Source: Tomocerus qinae (lineage: Eukaryota > Arthropoda > Collembola > Entomobryomorpha > Tomoceridae). Taken from it: a DNA stretch of 64,000 nt. Position 1 is the first letter of the stretch, and each line of letters begins with the position of its first letter. The position numbers and the translations under genes were made by a program. The stretch spans positions 21,018,001-21,082,000 of the forward strand of contig CM034546.1 of assembly GCA_020055645.1 (NCBI GenBank), given 5' to 3'. The notes beneath the pieces are model-generated. The model searched no databases, was not told where the DNA came from, and worked only from the letters and a program-made list of their open reading frames with translations. Of the stretch, positions 43,701-56,431 are shown piece by piece.

Positions 43701-46700
43701 CATGTTGAAAATATTGAGCTCAAATAAGACTTTGCCTAAGTTTTCCAATATTGTCAAATGCAATTGAAATTACAAACGTTGATATTTTGAAATATAGGCA
43801 ACAGAAAATATTGGAAGCATTTTATTGACGTTAACTGACACAAAATGTTAAAATAACCCTAATGAAATATAGACCGATGCAACGACTTTAGCAAAAATTT
43901 TTGTATTTTACGAACCCCAAATAAAAATAACATGCAAAAAGATTACGTTTTCAAAATTGGCAACATAATACTATTGAAGCGGAACAACGATATTGATGGG
44001 CGCGTTAGTTTGAAGTTTAGCAGTGGAAATATACTACTTTGTATAACATTAAGGAGTCCTTAATTTCAACTTAAAAACAAGGTATTGTCTAAGCGCCTCA
44101 TTTTACAAAAAGTTGTGGAAACTAATTCCAACAAAACTTCAAATGGGGGATGAATACGTAAAAAGTTTTACATGTGGAAAATATTGAGATCAAATAAGAC
44201 TTTGCCTAAGTTTTCCAATATTGTCAAATGCAATTGAAAATACAAACGTTGATATTTTGAAATATAGGCAACAGAAAATATTGAAAGCATTTTATTGACG
44301 TTAACTGACACAAAATGTTAAAATTAGCCTAATGAAATATAGACCGATGCAAGGATTTTAGCAAATATTTTCGTATTTTACCAACGCCAAATAAAAATAA
44401 CATGCAAAAAGATTACGCTTTACACAATTGGCAACATAATACTATTGAAGCGGAACAACGATTTGGATGGGCGCGTTAGTTTGAAGTTTAGCAGTGGAAA
44501 TATACTACTTTGTATAACATTAAGGAGTCCTTAATTTCAACTTAAAAACAAGATTTTTTCTAAGCGCCTCATTTTTCGAAAAGTTGTGGAAACTAATTCC
44601 AACAAAATTTCAAATGGGGGATGAATACGTAAAAAGTTTTTCATGTTGAAAATATTGAGCTCAAATAAGACTTTGCCTAAGTTTTCCAATATTGTCAAAT
44701 GCAATTTAAATTACAAACGTTGATATTTTGAAATATAGGCAACAGAAAATATTGGAAGCATTTAATTGACGTTAACTGACACAAAATGTTAAAATAACCC
44801 TAATGAAATATAGACCGATGCAACGACTTTAGCAAATATTTTTGTATTTTACGAACGCCAAATAAAAATAACATGCAAAAAGATTACGTTTTTCAAAATT
44901 GGCAACATAATACTATTGAAGCGGAACAACGATATTGATGGGCGCGTTAGTTTGAAGTTTAGCAGTGCAAATATACTACTTTGTATAACATTAAGGAGTC
45001 CTTAATTTCAACTTAAAAACAAGATTTATTCTAAGCGCCTCATTTTTCGAAAAGTTGTGGAAACTAATTCCAACGAAACTTCAAATGGGGGATGAATACG
45101 TAAAAAGTTTTTCATGTGGAAAATATTGAGCTCAAATAAGACTTTGCTTAAGTTTTCCAATATTGTCAAATGCAATTGAAATTACAAACGTTGATATTTT
45201 GAAATATAGGCAACAGAAAATATTGGAAGCATTTTATTGACGTTAACTGACACAAAATGTTAAAATAAACCTAATGAAATATAGACCGATGCAACGACTT
45301 TAGCAAATATTTTTGTATTTTACGAACGCCAAATAAAAATAACATGCAAAAACATTACGTTTTCCAAAATTGGCAACATAATACTATTGAAGCGGAACAA
45401 CGATATTGATGGGCGCGTTAGTTTGAAGTTTAGCAGTGGAAATATACTACTTTCTATAACATTAAGGAGTCCTTAATTTCAACTTAAAAACAAGATTTTT
45501 TCTAAGCGCCTCATTTTTCGAAAAGTTGTGGAAACTAATTCCAACGAAACTTCAAATGGGGGATGAATACGAAAAAAGTTTTTCATGTGGAAAATATTGA
45601 GCTCAAATAAGACTTTGCCTAAGTTTTCCAATATTGTCAAATGCAATTGAAATTACAAACGTTGATATTTTGAAATATAGGCAACAGAAATATTGGAAGC
45701 ATTTTATTGACGTTAACTGACACAAAATGTTAAAATAAACCTAATGAAATATAGACCGATGCAACGACTTTAGCAAATATTTTTGTATTTTACGAACGCC
45801 AAATAAAAATAACATGCAAAAACATTACGTTTTCCAAAATTGGCAACATAATACTATTGAAGCGGAACAACGATATTGATGGGCGCGTTAGTTTGAAGTT
45901 TAGCAGTGGAAATATACTACTTTGTATAACATTAAGGAGTCCTTAATTTCAACTTAAAAACAAGATTTTTTCTAAGCGCCTCATTTTACAAAAAGTTGTG
46001 GAAACTAATTCCAACAAAACTTCAAATGGGGGATGAATACGTAAAAAGTTTTTCATGTGGAAAATATTGAGATCAAATAAGACTTTGCCTAAGTTTTCCA
46101 ATATTGTCAAATGCAATTGAAAATACAAACGTTGATATTTTGAAATATAGGCAACAGAAAATATTGGAAGTTTTTTATTGACGTTAACTGACACAAAATG
46201 TTAAAATTAGCCTAATGAAATATAGACCGATGCAACGATTTTAGCAAATATTTTCGTATTTTACCAACGCCAAATAAAAATAACATGCAAAAAGATTACG
46301 CTTTACACAATTGGCAACATAATACTATTGAAGCGGAACAACGATATGGATGGGCGCGTTAGTTTGAAGTTTAGCAGTGGAAATATACTACTTTGTATAA
46401 CATTAAGGAGTCCTTAATTTCAACTTAAAAACAAGATTTTTTCTAAGCGCCTCATTTTTCGAAAAGTTGTGGAAACTAATTCCAACAAAATTTCAAATGG
46501 GGGATGAATACGTAAAAAGTTTTTCATGTTGAAAATATTGAGCTCAAATAAGACTTTGCCTAAGTTTTCCAATATTGTCAAATGCAATTGAAAATACAAA
46601 CGTTGATATTTTGAAATATAGGCAACAGAAAATATTGAAAGCATTTTATTGACGTTAACTGACACAAAATGTTGAAATAAACCTAATGAAATATAGACCG

Positions 46701-49700
46701 ATGCAACGACTTTAGCAAATATTTTTGTATTTTACGAACGCCAAATAAAAATAACATGCAAAAAGATTACGTTTTCAAAATTGGCAACATAATACTATTG
46801 AAGCGGAACAACGATATTGATGGGCGCGTTAGTTTGTAGTTTAGCAGTGGAAATATACTACTTTGTATAACATTAAGGAGTCCTTAATTTCAACTTAAAA
46901 ACAAGATGTTTTCTAAGCGCCTCATTTTTCGAAAAGTTGTGGAAACTAATTCCAACAAAATTTCAAATGGGGGATGAATACGTAAAAAGTTTTTCATGTT
47001 GAAAATATTGAGCTCAAATAAGACTTTGCCTAAGTTTTCCAATATTGTCAAATGCAATTGAAATAACAAACGTTGATATTTTGAAATATAGGCAACAGAA
47101 AATATTGGAAGCATTTTATTGACGTTAACTGACACAAAATGTTAAAATAAACCTAATGAAATATAGACCGATGCAACGACTTTAGCAAATATTTTCGTAT
47201 TTTACGAACGCCAAATAAAAATAACATGCAAAAACATTACGTTTTCCAAAATTGGCAACATAATACTATTGAAGCGGAACAACGATATTGATGGGCGCGT
47301 TAGTTTGAAGTTTAGCAGTGGAAATATACTACTTTGTATAACATTAAGGAGTCCTTAATTTCAACTTAAAAACAAGATTTTTTCTAAGCGCCTCATTTTA
47401 CAAAAAGTTGTGGAAACTAATTCCAACAAAACTTCAAATGGGGGATGAATACGTAAAAAGTTTTTCATGTGGAAAATATTGAGATCAAATAAGACTTTGC
47501 CTAAGTTTTCCAATATTGTCAAATGCAATTGAAAATACAAACGTTGATATTTTGAAATATAGGCAACAGAAAATATTGGAAGTTTTTTATTGACGTTAAC
47601 TGACACAAAATGTTAAAATTAGCCTAATGAAATATAGACCGATGCAACGATTTTAGCAAATATTTTCGTATTTTACCAACGCCAAATAAAAATAACATGC
47701 AAAAAGATTACGCTTTACACAATTGGCAACATAATACTATTGAAGCGGAACAACGATATGGATGGGCGCGTTAGTTTGAAGTTTAGCAGTGGAAATATAC
47801 TACTTTGTATAACATTAAGGAGTCCTTAATTTCAACTTAAAAACAAGATTTTTTCTAAGCGCCTCATTTTTCGAAAAGTTGTGGAAACTAATTCCAACAA
47901 AATTTCAAATGGGGGATGAATACGTAAAAAGTTTCAAGGACGTATTTAGGGGGGGTGCTAGGGTGCTTAAGCACCCCCTAAATATTTTGAAAACACACTA
48001 GATATTATCGCGTTTTCACCACTTAAGTAATATTCAAGTATTTAATTCCAAATTGGAGGAAACATATTTTCTTTTTCGTATAACACAATAACATATATTT
48101 TATTTTCCAGCATTTTCGAATATGTTTGAACATTTTCGAATACTTTTTTCCCTGTATTGAACCTTAGGATCTGAGATTACTTTATATTATATTGTTACAA
48201 AATGGAAATGTGCTTAGGAATTGACCACTTCTGAAATGAGGTTTTTTGTTTAAAACATCTAAAACTAAATCGGCCGAACTGGGTGGGTGATGACAGATAA
48301 ATCACATATTTAGAAGGCCCCCAGCCCCTTAATCTTGATATCAAGTGGATTTTTTTGACAAAGATTAAAAATCATAAATTTTTTCGCGCTTCGTGCGTAT
48401 ATTTCTTCTTTTTTTACTAATATAATGATGCAAGGATGTATTGAGGGATGGGCTTTAACAAAATCAACCAAAAGAGGCATTTTTTCTCACAATCACAAAA
48501 AATTTCGCGCTCCGCGGGATTTGTTTCCTTTTTCAGGCCTTTTTTGACTCATTTCCGTTAAAAAAATCTAAAACTTTTCGCGCTACGCGCGAATAAATAT
48601 CATTAAAATATCTATTGGAATTAGCCCCTTCCGAAACTCAGTTCTGTATACGTGCTTGTAATAACGGTTCTAATTGCTTGATTTATGTAACTCATTTTTA
48701 GAAATTAGCACCCCCTAGATCCAATTTCTAGATACGCCCTTGAAAAGTTTTTCATGTTGAAAATATTGAGCTCAAATAAGACTTTGCCTAAGTTTTCCAA
48801 TATTGTCAAATGCAATTGAAATTACAAACGTTGATATTTTGAAATATAGGCAACAGAAAATATTGGAAGCATTTTATTGACGTTAACTGACACAAAATGT
48901 TAAAATAACCCTAATGAAATATAGACCGATGCAACGACTTTAGCAAATATTTTTGTATTTTACGAACCCCAAATAAAAATAACATGCAAAAAGATTACGT
49001 TTTCAAAATTGGCAACATAATACTATTGAAGCGGAACAACGATATTGATGGGCGCGTTAGTTTGAAGTTTAGCAGTGGAAATATACTACTTTGTATAACA
49101 TTAAGGAGTCCTTAATTTCAACTTAAAAACAAGATTTTTTCTAAGCGCCTCATTTTACAAAAAGTTGTGGAAACTAATTCCAACAAAACTTCAAATGGGG
49201 GATGAATATGTAAAAAGTTTTTCATGTGGAAAATATTGAGATCAAATAAGACTTTGCCTAAGTTTTCCAATATTGTCAAATGCAATTGAAAATACAAACG
49301 TTGATATTTTGAAATATAGGCAAAAGAAAATATTGGAAGCATTTTATTGACGTTAACTGACACAAAATGTTAAAATTAGCCTAATGAAATATAGACCGAT
49401 GCAACGACTTTAGCAAATATTTTTGTATTTTACGAACGCCAAATAAAAATAACATGCAAAAACATTACGTTTTCCAAAATTGGCAACATAATACTATTGA
49501 AGCGGAACAACGATATTGATGGGCGCGTTAGTTTGAAGTTTAGCAGTGGAAATATACTACTTTGTATAACATTAAGGAGTCCTTAATTTCAACTTAAAAA
49601 CAAGATTTTTTCTAAGCGCCTCATTTTTCGAAAAGTTGTGGAAACTAATTCCAAAAAACTTCAAATGGGGGATGAATACGTAAAAAGTTTTTAAGGTGGA

Positions 49701-51757
49701 AAATATTGAGCTCAAATACGACTTTGCCTAAGTTTTCCAATATTGTCAAATGCAATTGAAATTACAAACGTTGATATTTTGAAATATAGGCAACAGAAAT
49801 ATTGGAAGCATTTAATTGACGTTAACTGACACAAAATGTTAAAATTAGCCTAATGAAATATAGACCGATGCAACGATTTTAGCAAATATTTTCGTATTTT
49901 ACCAACGCCAAATAAAAGTAACATGCAAAAACATTACGTTTTCCAAAATTGGCAACATAATACTATTGAAGCGGAACAACGATATTGATGGGCGCGTTAG
50001 TTTGAAGTTTAGCAGTGGAAATATACTACTTTGTATAACATTAAGGAGTCCTTAATTTCAACTTAAAAACAAGATTTTTTCTAAGCGCCTCATTTTACAA
50101 AAAGTTGTGGAAACTAATTCCAACAAAACTTCAAATGGGGGATGAATACGTAAAAAGTTTTTCATGTGGAAAATATTGAGATCAAATAAGACTTTGCCTA
50201 AGTTTTCCAATATTGTCAAATGCAATTGAAAATACAAACGTTGATATTTTGAAATATAGGCAACAGAAAATATTGAAAGCATTTTATTGACGTTAACTGA
50301 CACAAAATGTTAAAATTAGCCTAATGAAATATAGACCGATGCAACGATTTTAGCAATTATTTTCGTATTTTACCAACGCCAAATAAAAATAACATGCAAA
50401 AAGATTACGCTTTACACAATTGGCAACATAATACTATTGAAGCGGAACAACGATATGGATGGGCGCGTTAGTTTGAAGTTTAGCAGTGGAAATATACTAC
50501 TTTGTATAACATTAAGGAGTCCTTAATTTCAACTTAAAAACAAGATTTTTTCTAAGCGCCTCATTTTTCGAAAAGTTGTTGAAACTAATTCCAACAAAAC
50601 TTCAAATGGGGGATGAATACGTAAAAACATTTTCATGTTGAAAATATTGAGCTCAAACAAGACTTTGCCTAAGTTTTCCAATATTGTCAAATGCAATTGA
50701 AAATACAAACGTTGATATTTTGAAATATAGGCAACAGAAAATATTGGAAGCATTTTATTGACGTTAACTGACACAAAATGTTAAAATTAGCCTAATGAAA
50801 TATAGACCGATGCAACGATTTTAGCAAATATTTTCGTATTTTACCAACGCCAAATAAAAATAACATGCAAAAAGATTACGTTTTCAAAATTGGCAACATA
50901 ATACTATTGAAGCGAAACATTGATATTGATGGGCGCGTTAGTTTGAAGTTTAGCAGTGGAAATATACTACTTTGTATAACATTAAGGAGTCCTTAATTTC
51001 AACTTAAACACAAGATTTTTTCTAAGCGCCTCATTTTTCGAAAAGTTGTGGAAACTAATTCCAACAAAACTTCAAATGGGGGATGAATACGTAAAAAGTT
51101 TTTCATGTGGAAAATATTGAGCTCAAATAAGACTTTGCCTAAGTTTTCCAATATTGTCAAATGCAATTGAAAATACAAACGTTGATATTTTGAAATATAG
51201 GCAACAGAAAATATTGGAAGCATTTTATTGACGTTAACTGACACAAAATGTTAAAATAAACCTAATGAAATATAGACCGATGCAACGACTTTAGCAAATA
51301 TTTTTGTATTTTACCAACGCCAAATAAAAATAACATGCAAAAAGATTACGTTTTCAAAATTGGCAACATAATACTATTGAAGCGGAACAACGATATTGAT
51401 GGGCGCGTTAGTTTGAAGTTTAGCAGTGGAAATATACTACTTTGTATAACATTAAGGAGTCCTTAATTTCAACTTAAAAACAAGATTTTTTCTAAGCGCC
51501 TCATTTTTCGAAAAGTTGTGGAAACTAATTCCAAAAAACTTCAAATGGGGGATGAATACGTAAAAAGTTTTTAAGGTGGAAAATATTGAGCTCAAATACG
51601 ACTTTGCAAAAGTTTTCCAATATTATCAGATGCAATTGAAAATACAAACGTTGATATTTTGAAATATAGGCAACAGAAAATATTGGAAGCTTTTTATTGA
51701 CGTTAACTGACACAAAATGTTAAAATCAGCCTAATGAAATATAGACCGTTGCAAAGA
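40769..51757. repeat. About 470-bp satellite array, 21 full units plus a partial
   Basis: Units begin near AACTTAAAAACAAGATT at 40773, 41243, 41714, 42185, 42656, 43127, 43598, 44068, 44539, 45010, 45481, 45951, 46422, 46892, 47363, 47834, 49120, 49591, 50060, 50531, 51001 and 51471 (the last partial). Spacing is 469-471, except 1286 across the transposon at 47935. Each unit ends with TTAAGGAGTCCTTAA, a 7-bp inverted repeat around one base. Minus-strand 81-codon frames recur but are judged non-coding. Two unit types differ at, for example, CATTTTACAAAAAG against CATTTTTCGAAAAG. Confidence 0.95.
47935..48742 (+). mobile_element. 808-bp hAT-like element, copy C, inside the satellite
   Basis: Same ends and length as copy A, with no difference found when the two are read side by side. 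Flanked by AAAAGTTT at 47927-47934 and 48743-48750. Neighbouring satellite units read GTAAAAAGTTTTTCATG at this site, giving many natural empty sites. Confidence 0.9.
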
Positions 51758-52581
51758 ATTTTATTGAAAGTAATTTCAAAATTCTTCTTTACAAATTATG
51801 TATATTAGAATTTATGGCCGTGTTTGCAACTAATATTATTTACTGTAAAAACAATAAGTTAAAGCACAAAATTCTTTTATTGTTAACATATATTAACACA
51901 GCAAAAACGCAGTACTTTTTGACTTAGGTAATACAGCGCAGCACTCACCAAGGTATACTATTATTACTGTTTGATAACAATTACTGAATAGCTATGCATT
52001 ATAATATTTTAATATTTAAATTGACCTTATGAAATTCCTTGAGTATGTGCTTTAATTGTCAAGCAGTGCAGCAATTAATTTGAAAGTGTAAGTAGTTAAT
52101 TAAATTTGATTATAATTATGTATACAACAATACAAAATCTTCATAACGATTAAAATTTGCACGAAACTAATTGTCATCTCAATACGATACATTTATTGCT
52201 CACGTAAAAGTGCAGAAGCTACATTTTGTTTGCACCTAATTGTATATTTGTTTACATAATTGAATAGAAATATGACAAAATTATTATGTTCGGCTTATCT
52301 AGATAGAGCTTTAGTTTAATTAATGCCCATTTATTGTCTGTTTTGTAAAAAATCAAAAAGACCTAATAAACCCAGCATTTTGAGTGAAGTCAAGTGGAGT
52401 GACCATTTTGGCTTTCAAATAAAATATTTACTATAACACAGCAGATTTAAAACTCTTAGTTGTCCAAAGTTATGCATTCCGTGTATGGCTGCCTAACTGC
52501 CTAACGCCACAATGAATTATTATTATGTTAGGCCATTCAACCACTAGCATTCCCAATCCTTTTGCTATCCATATAATTACT
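51758..52581. other. Satellite junction and start of IR block 3
   Basis: The satellite stops within a unit. 51765-51820 then matches 9970-10025 (upstream of the zinc-finger pseudogene), and from 51826 the DNA matches 24540 onward (block 2). No gene is recognised. Confidence 0.55.
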
Positions 52582-52803
52582 ATGATCGCCAAATAACTTT
52601 GGACAATAAGATTGAAGAACAATAAAACCGATAAGAAAATATAATAGGCGATTTCGCGGTTCAGTGAGCACGAACAAAGGGCTCACTGAAGCACGAACTC
52701 TTGTATTGTTCTTGCTCACTGAGCCGCAAACTCGCCTATTATATTTTCTTATTGGTTTTATTGTTCTTCAATCTTATTGTCCAAAGTTATTTGGCGATCA
52801 TAA
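52582..52803. mobile_element. About 220-bp MITE, near-perfect hairpin
   Basis: Arms of about 90 bp: TGATCGCCAAATAACTTTGG at the left returns inverted at the right, and GAACAATAAAACCGATAAG against its complement. Borders are TA-like. The equivalent place in block 2 (about 25220) lacks it. Confidence 0.7.
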
Positions 52804-54025
52804 TACCATATGACATGAAGCGATTAGGCTTTGGCTATCCCAACTATTTTATATTTATACATGAAGCGAGTTGGCTTTGGCTATCCTAACGGAGTTTTTC
52901 CCCATTACGGAGATATTTTATTACTAAAATTAAAATTGCGAACTTGTGGACCTCTATCACCCAAGTTATTTTATTGGTTTTTCAACGAGGTATGTTTCGA
53001 CTTTGTTAGCTGTTGCAGAACGGCTTGATTTTGAAGTTTTCCATGTATGTATGTTTTACCTAAGGATCCCACCTTAATGTAATATTAGTCCATTCACATA
53101 AATCTAAATGTGGAACGAATAAAATATAAATGGGGCATTTGTATTTATTGATGCGTAGGAAATGCTTTTTGTTGGTTGACATTTGTTGAGTTAAGCATGC
53201 AATAAGTTAATTTAATATTCACAATTTACTTATTGCTATGCTCAACTTCCGTAAAAATTCCCAGTAGCTCAGTTGAACATGCAACAATAGGAGAATATAG
53301 CATACTCCCAAAAGTAGAGTCGCCCCTGTTTGTATTATTAATCGCATGTTTTCTTATAGTCTATTCGTGTGTGAATTATTATATTATGCTAAATTCTCTG
53401 CAACTTATTATGCTGCACGATGCATTCTCAATGCTAAAGAGTCAACTAGGAGGATTCTCAAGATGTAAAATTATCAATAACAAAGGAGAAATTGGTATAA
53501 CTTATTCTACATGTTTTGTTGGACACGTTTGTCCAGAATAAAATGTTTACCAGAATGTTTGATATTTCATAAATATGCCATGCATCACGAACGAAAAGCT
53601 ACAGAAAGTTAATTCTCTATGTTTTGGTGTAGGGGGTTAGGGTTAGCATTGAAACATTACAAATCCAAATCTATAAAAGGAAAGAAAAATAGAATTTCTT
53701 TTTGTGAATCAGACAATATTCTATTGATATTGTATGGAGTGAGTTAGCTACTTAGTCAAACAACAATAAAACCAGGAAATAATTAAATATTTTTATTGGA
53801 ATACAAAGTCAACTTATCTGATATTGCGTTTATTACTCCGCAACTGCAAACTACACTAAATCAATTACATAATTTCTGCCCTTAGTTCCATAAACTGCAA
53901 ATTAAAAATATTTAGTACATGCATAAAATAAAAGTAACTATATATCAATCTACATAAGACTGCTATAAAATCCAGTAGTAAAAATAAAAGTCAACTGAAC
54001 ATATCTGTGAAAACAAGAATTAAAC
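52804..54025 (+). promoter_or_regulatory. Conserved 5' region of IR gene 3
   Basis: Homologous to 26440-27734 and 15305-17708. Includes TATAAAAGG at 53672. An open stretch at 53233-53541 encodes a hydrophobic segment (FVLLIACFLIVYSCVNYYI) and is partly kept in block 2, but it has no ATG and is not annotated as a gene. Confidence 0.3.
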
Positions 54026-56431
54026 ATGATTATAATCTATATTGCATTTTGTGTTAGTATTACAGTAGTGAAGTGTGGAAACGTCATTTCAATATCAAAT
54101 TTTGAAAGACATTGTCTCACCAACTTAATTTTCCACGACGAAAGTAAAAAATTCAGCGAAGATATTCTTAGCAAATCCAAAGAAGAATTAATTAATGTGA
54201 CTACCCCGTTTGTTTTGACAAATTTAGTTAAATTGGGGAAAGAAGTTCAAAATTCTAAATGTACAATCGACGAGTTTATTAACTTTCACCGTGCACATAT
54301 TAATACAAACGATACTTGCAACATAAAATTACTTTTGCGTGGAAAAGTACCAAACGAGTTTTATATTTCTAAATTGACCTGCATGCAGTCAATTTTAATT
54401 GGGACAAATCCGTGGAATTTAGTCGAAACTTATACAGCAATCCAAATAGTATTTGCTTACTCAGCTTCTTATTTTAGGAGAGAAAGGACTTTATCTGAGG
54501 AAAATAATGATAATTGGATGGCTAAGGGTGATTCAGTTTATGTTCACATGATTGTAAATGGCCATAGCATATCCGGTATAAAGAAAAAACAAGAATTTCT
54601 CACTCAGTTATATAGACTATACGTTCATGAGAATAAATTCGTCTATCCTTCTGTTTTTATTTATAAATATTCAAAGGAAATGCAATTATGCAAAGAATTA
54701 ATTTATTTTGTTTGTGAAAGTTGCATAACAAACAAAAGACAATTAACAAAAAAACTTGTCGCTATAAATTGCTCCGACGAAGTATTTCCTACAATAAAAA
54801 CTATAAAAAGGATTGCTTTCCAACAAGTTTTACAAAATAAATTGGCGTCACAAATTTTTACCTCGACTGGGTTCTTTCATTACAAATCTTCGATGTATGA
54901 AGGGAACAAGTCTCCAAACAGCTATTTTGTTCCAATCAGAGAAACAAATGATTATCGAGTAGCCATTGCTTCAATTCTTCTTCATGATATAAATACTACA
55001 ATTTTTCAATACAAAAGAAAATGGAAAACGAAATCTAGTTCGTTTTTCTTCGGTTTTGAAGCCACATTAGATATGATGACTATGTACCTAAAATCCCACG
55101 ACACTGTTACATTTTACACTGATACAGAAGGTTACAACTTCATTTCTTGTTCGATAATCGACGAAGCCTATATTTCATTTGGTGGATATATTATACCATT
55201 TAAATGGGAATCCTGGATTGGAATTCTTGTGACTTGTGTTGCAATTATGGCATTTGTCAAAATTGTTTTTATTTACACCACAAAAGAAATCGTTTCTGTC
55301 GTTTTGATTTTCTATGCGTACCTTCTGGAAATTAGCTACTCCTTTCCCCCACAAAATAGAGATAAATTATGGTTAAAGTTGGTTATCGGCCCGTTTTTAC
55401 TAATGGCCGTAGTATTAACAAACGGATACAAAGGAATTGTCGTAACTAATTTAACAAGCGAGCCTCAACCACAGCGGCTTGAATCAATGCTAGATTTTCT
55501 AAACTTAACAATTACAGTATTTAGCCCAATGGATTATATAAATACTAATGCTTTATTTAACGAGCTTGAAAATAATGTCACTAAAAACTTATTAAATTTT
55601 ACTATAGACTTCCAATGTTATATACTTGCAAATACCACAAGCCAAGAAGAAATTTGTAGTGAATACGGTCCTGTAAACTGGATCAACTCAAATAAACGTG
55701 ACAAGAAGACAGTTCAGAAAGCATGGGCCACTTGTGGATTGCTATTTAATTGTTTTTCTCACATGTTTCATTTTATTACAAAGTTGTTTCTTTCACTAAT
55801 ATCCTATACTGCATTGAAAGCATTGCCTCCTAATTGGAGAGACTATGAAGGCCTAATGAAGAGGCACAAGTTTCCTGACGGCTTCCCATATACTACACCT
55901 CAAGAATGGATTTCAAAATGCGACAAATCAGCCTGGATTGATAAACCAAAGAATATACATTTATTTTTCAACAGATCCGAATGGGATTTTCCAGGATTTA
56001 AAATTCGGCCTTTAAGAAAATTATATATGGGGAAGATGCAAAGTTATTTCATGGCTAAAAGGTATGGCTTTGTGCTAGTGGCAAGATATTCACTTTACAG
56101 GGACTATTTGATTAATCGATTCCGGTCTATTTATGAATCTGGAATTTATAATGAATGGTTGGAATTTTCTAAAAGGGCTGACTTTGTTCAATGCTCACAG
56201 TGCTTGGAAAGAGCACCATTACAACCTCTTGCATTTACCAAGTCCAATATAGCCACTATATTTATAATTGTTGCCATTCTCTGTATTACTTACACTATTG
56301 TATTTATATACGAAGTCAGAAATCTTATTCAGTTAATAATGGCACCGATGTTAGAATTGTTGCATGATAGAATATTGATCTTAACGGAAACCGTCACAAT
56401 AACCACAATATTAAATAAACATCACGCATAA
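54026..56431 (+). CDS. Divergent ionotropic receptor (IR), copy 3
   Basis: 801 aa, intronless, with the same architecture as the IR at 17709: signal peptide, long N-glycosylation-rich ectodomain, M1/pore/M3 at about 396-471, M4 at about 742-764. Likely a plasma-membrane chemosensory channel with unknown ligand. It differs from copy 1 at about 51 residues. Eight or so of these, with a one-residue insertion, are packed at residues 38-48 (HDESKKFSEDIL against HEKNKLNKEIV). Other replacements are spread and mostly conservative, and no stop or frameshift is present, so both copies look functional. The 3' flank to about 56980 is also duplicated. Confidence 0.75.
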   Translation: MIIIYIAFCVSITVVKCGNVISISNFERHCLTNLIFHDESKKFSEDILSKSKEELINVTTPFVLTNLVKLGKEVQNSKCTIDEFINFHRAHINTNDTCNIKLLLRGKVPNEFYISKLTCMQSILIGTNPWNLVETYTAIQIVFAYSASYFRRERTLSEENNDNWMAKGDSVYVHMIVNGHSISGIKKKQEFLTQLYRLYVHENKFVYPSVFIYKYSKEMQLCKELIYFVCESCITNKRQLTKKLVAINCSDEVFPTIKTIKRIAFQQVLQNKLASQIFTSTGFFHYKSSMYEGNKSPNSYFVPIRETNDYRVAIASILLHDINTTIFQYKRKWKTKSSSFFFGFEATLDMMTMYLKSHDTVTFYTDTEGYNFISCSIIDEAYISFGGYIIPFKWESWIGILVTCVAIMAFVKIVFIYTTKEIVSVVLIFYAYLLEISYSFPPQNRDKLWLKLVIGPFLLMAVVLTNGYKGIVVTNLTSEPQPQRLESMLDFLNLTITVFSPMDYINTNALFNELENNVTKNLLNFTIDFQCYILANTTSQEEICSEYGPVNWINSNKRDKKTVQKAWATCGLLFNCFSHMFHFITKLFLSLISYTALKALPPNWRDYEGLMKRHKFPDGFPYTTPQEWISKCDKSAWIDKPKNIHLFFNRSEWDFPGFKIRPLRKLYMGKMQSYFMAKRYGFVLVARYSLYRDYLINRFRSIYESGIYNEWLEFSKRADFVQCSQCLERAPLQPLAFTKSNIATIFIIVAILCITYTIVFIYEVRNLIQLIMAPMLELLHDRILILTETVTITTILNKHHA

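Noticed and set aside
45949..51244. Repeated 81-codon minus-strand frames in the satellite
   Set aside because: They recur only because the units are nearly identical. Several units carry disrupted versions, there is no protein-like signal, and the frame spans ordinary satellite variation.
53233..53541. Small conserved gene upstream of IR copies 2 and 3
   Set aside because: No ATG in the frame before the hydrophobic part, disrupted in block 1, and conservation is explained by recent duplication of the block.
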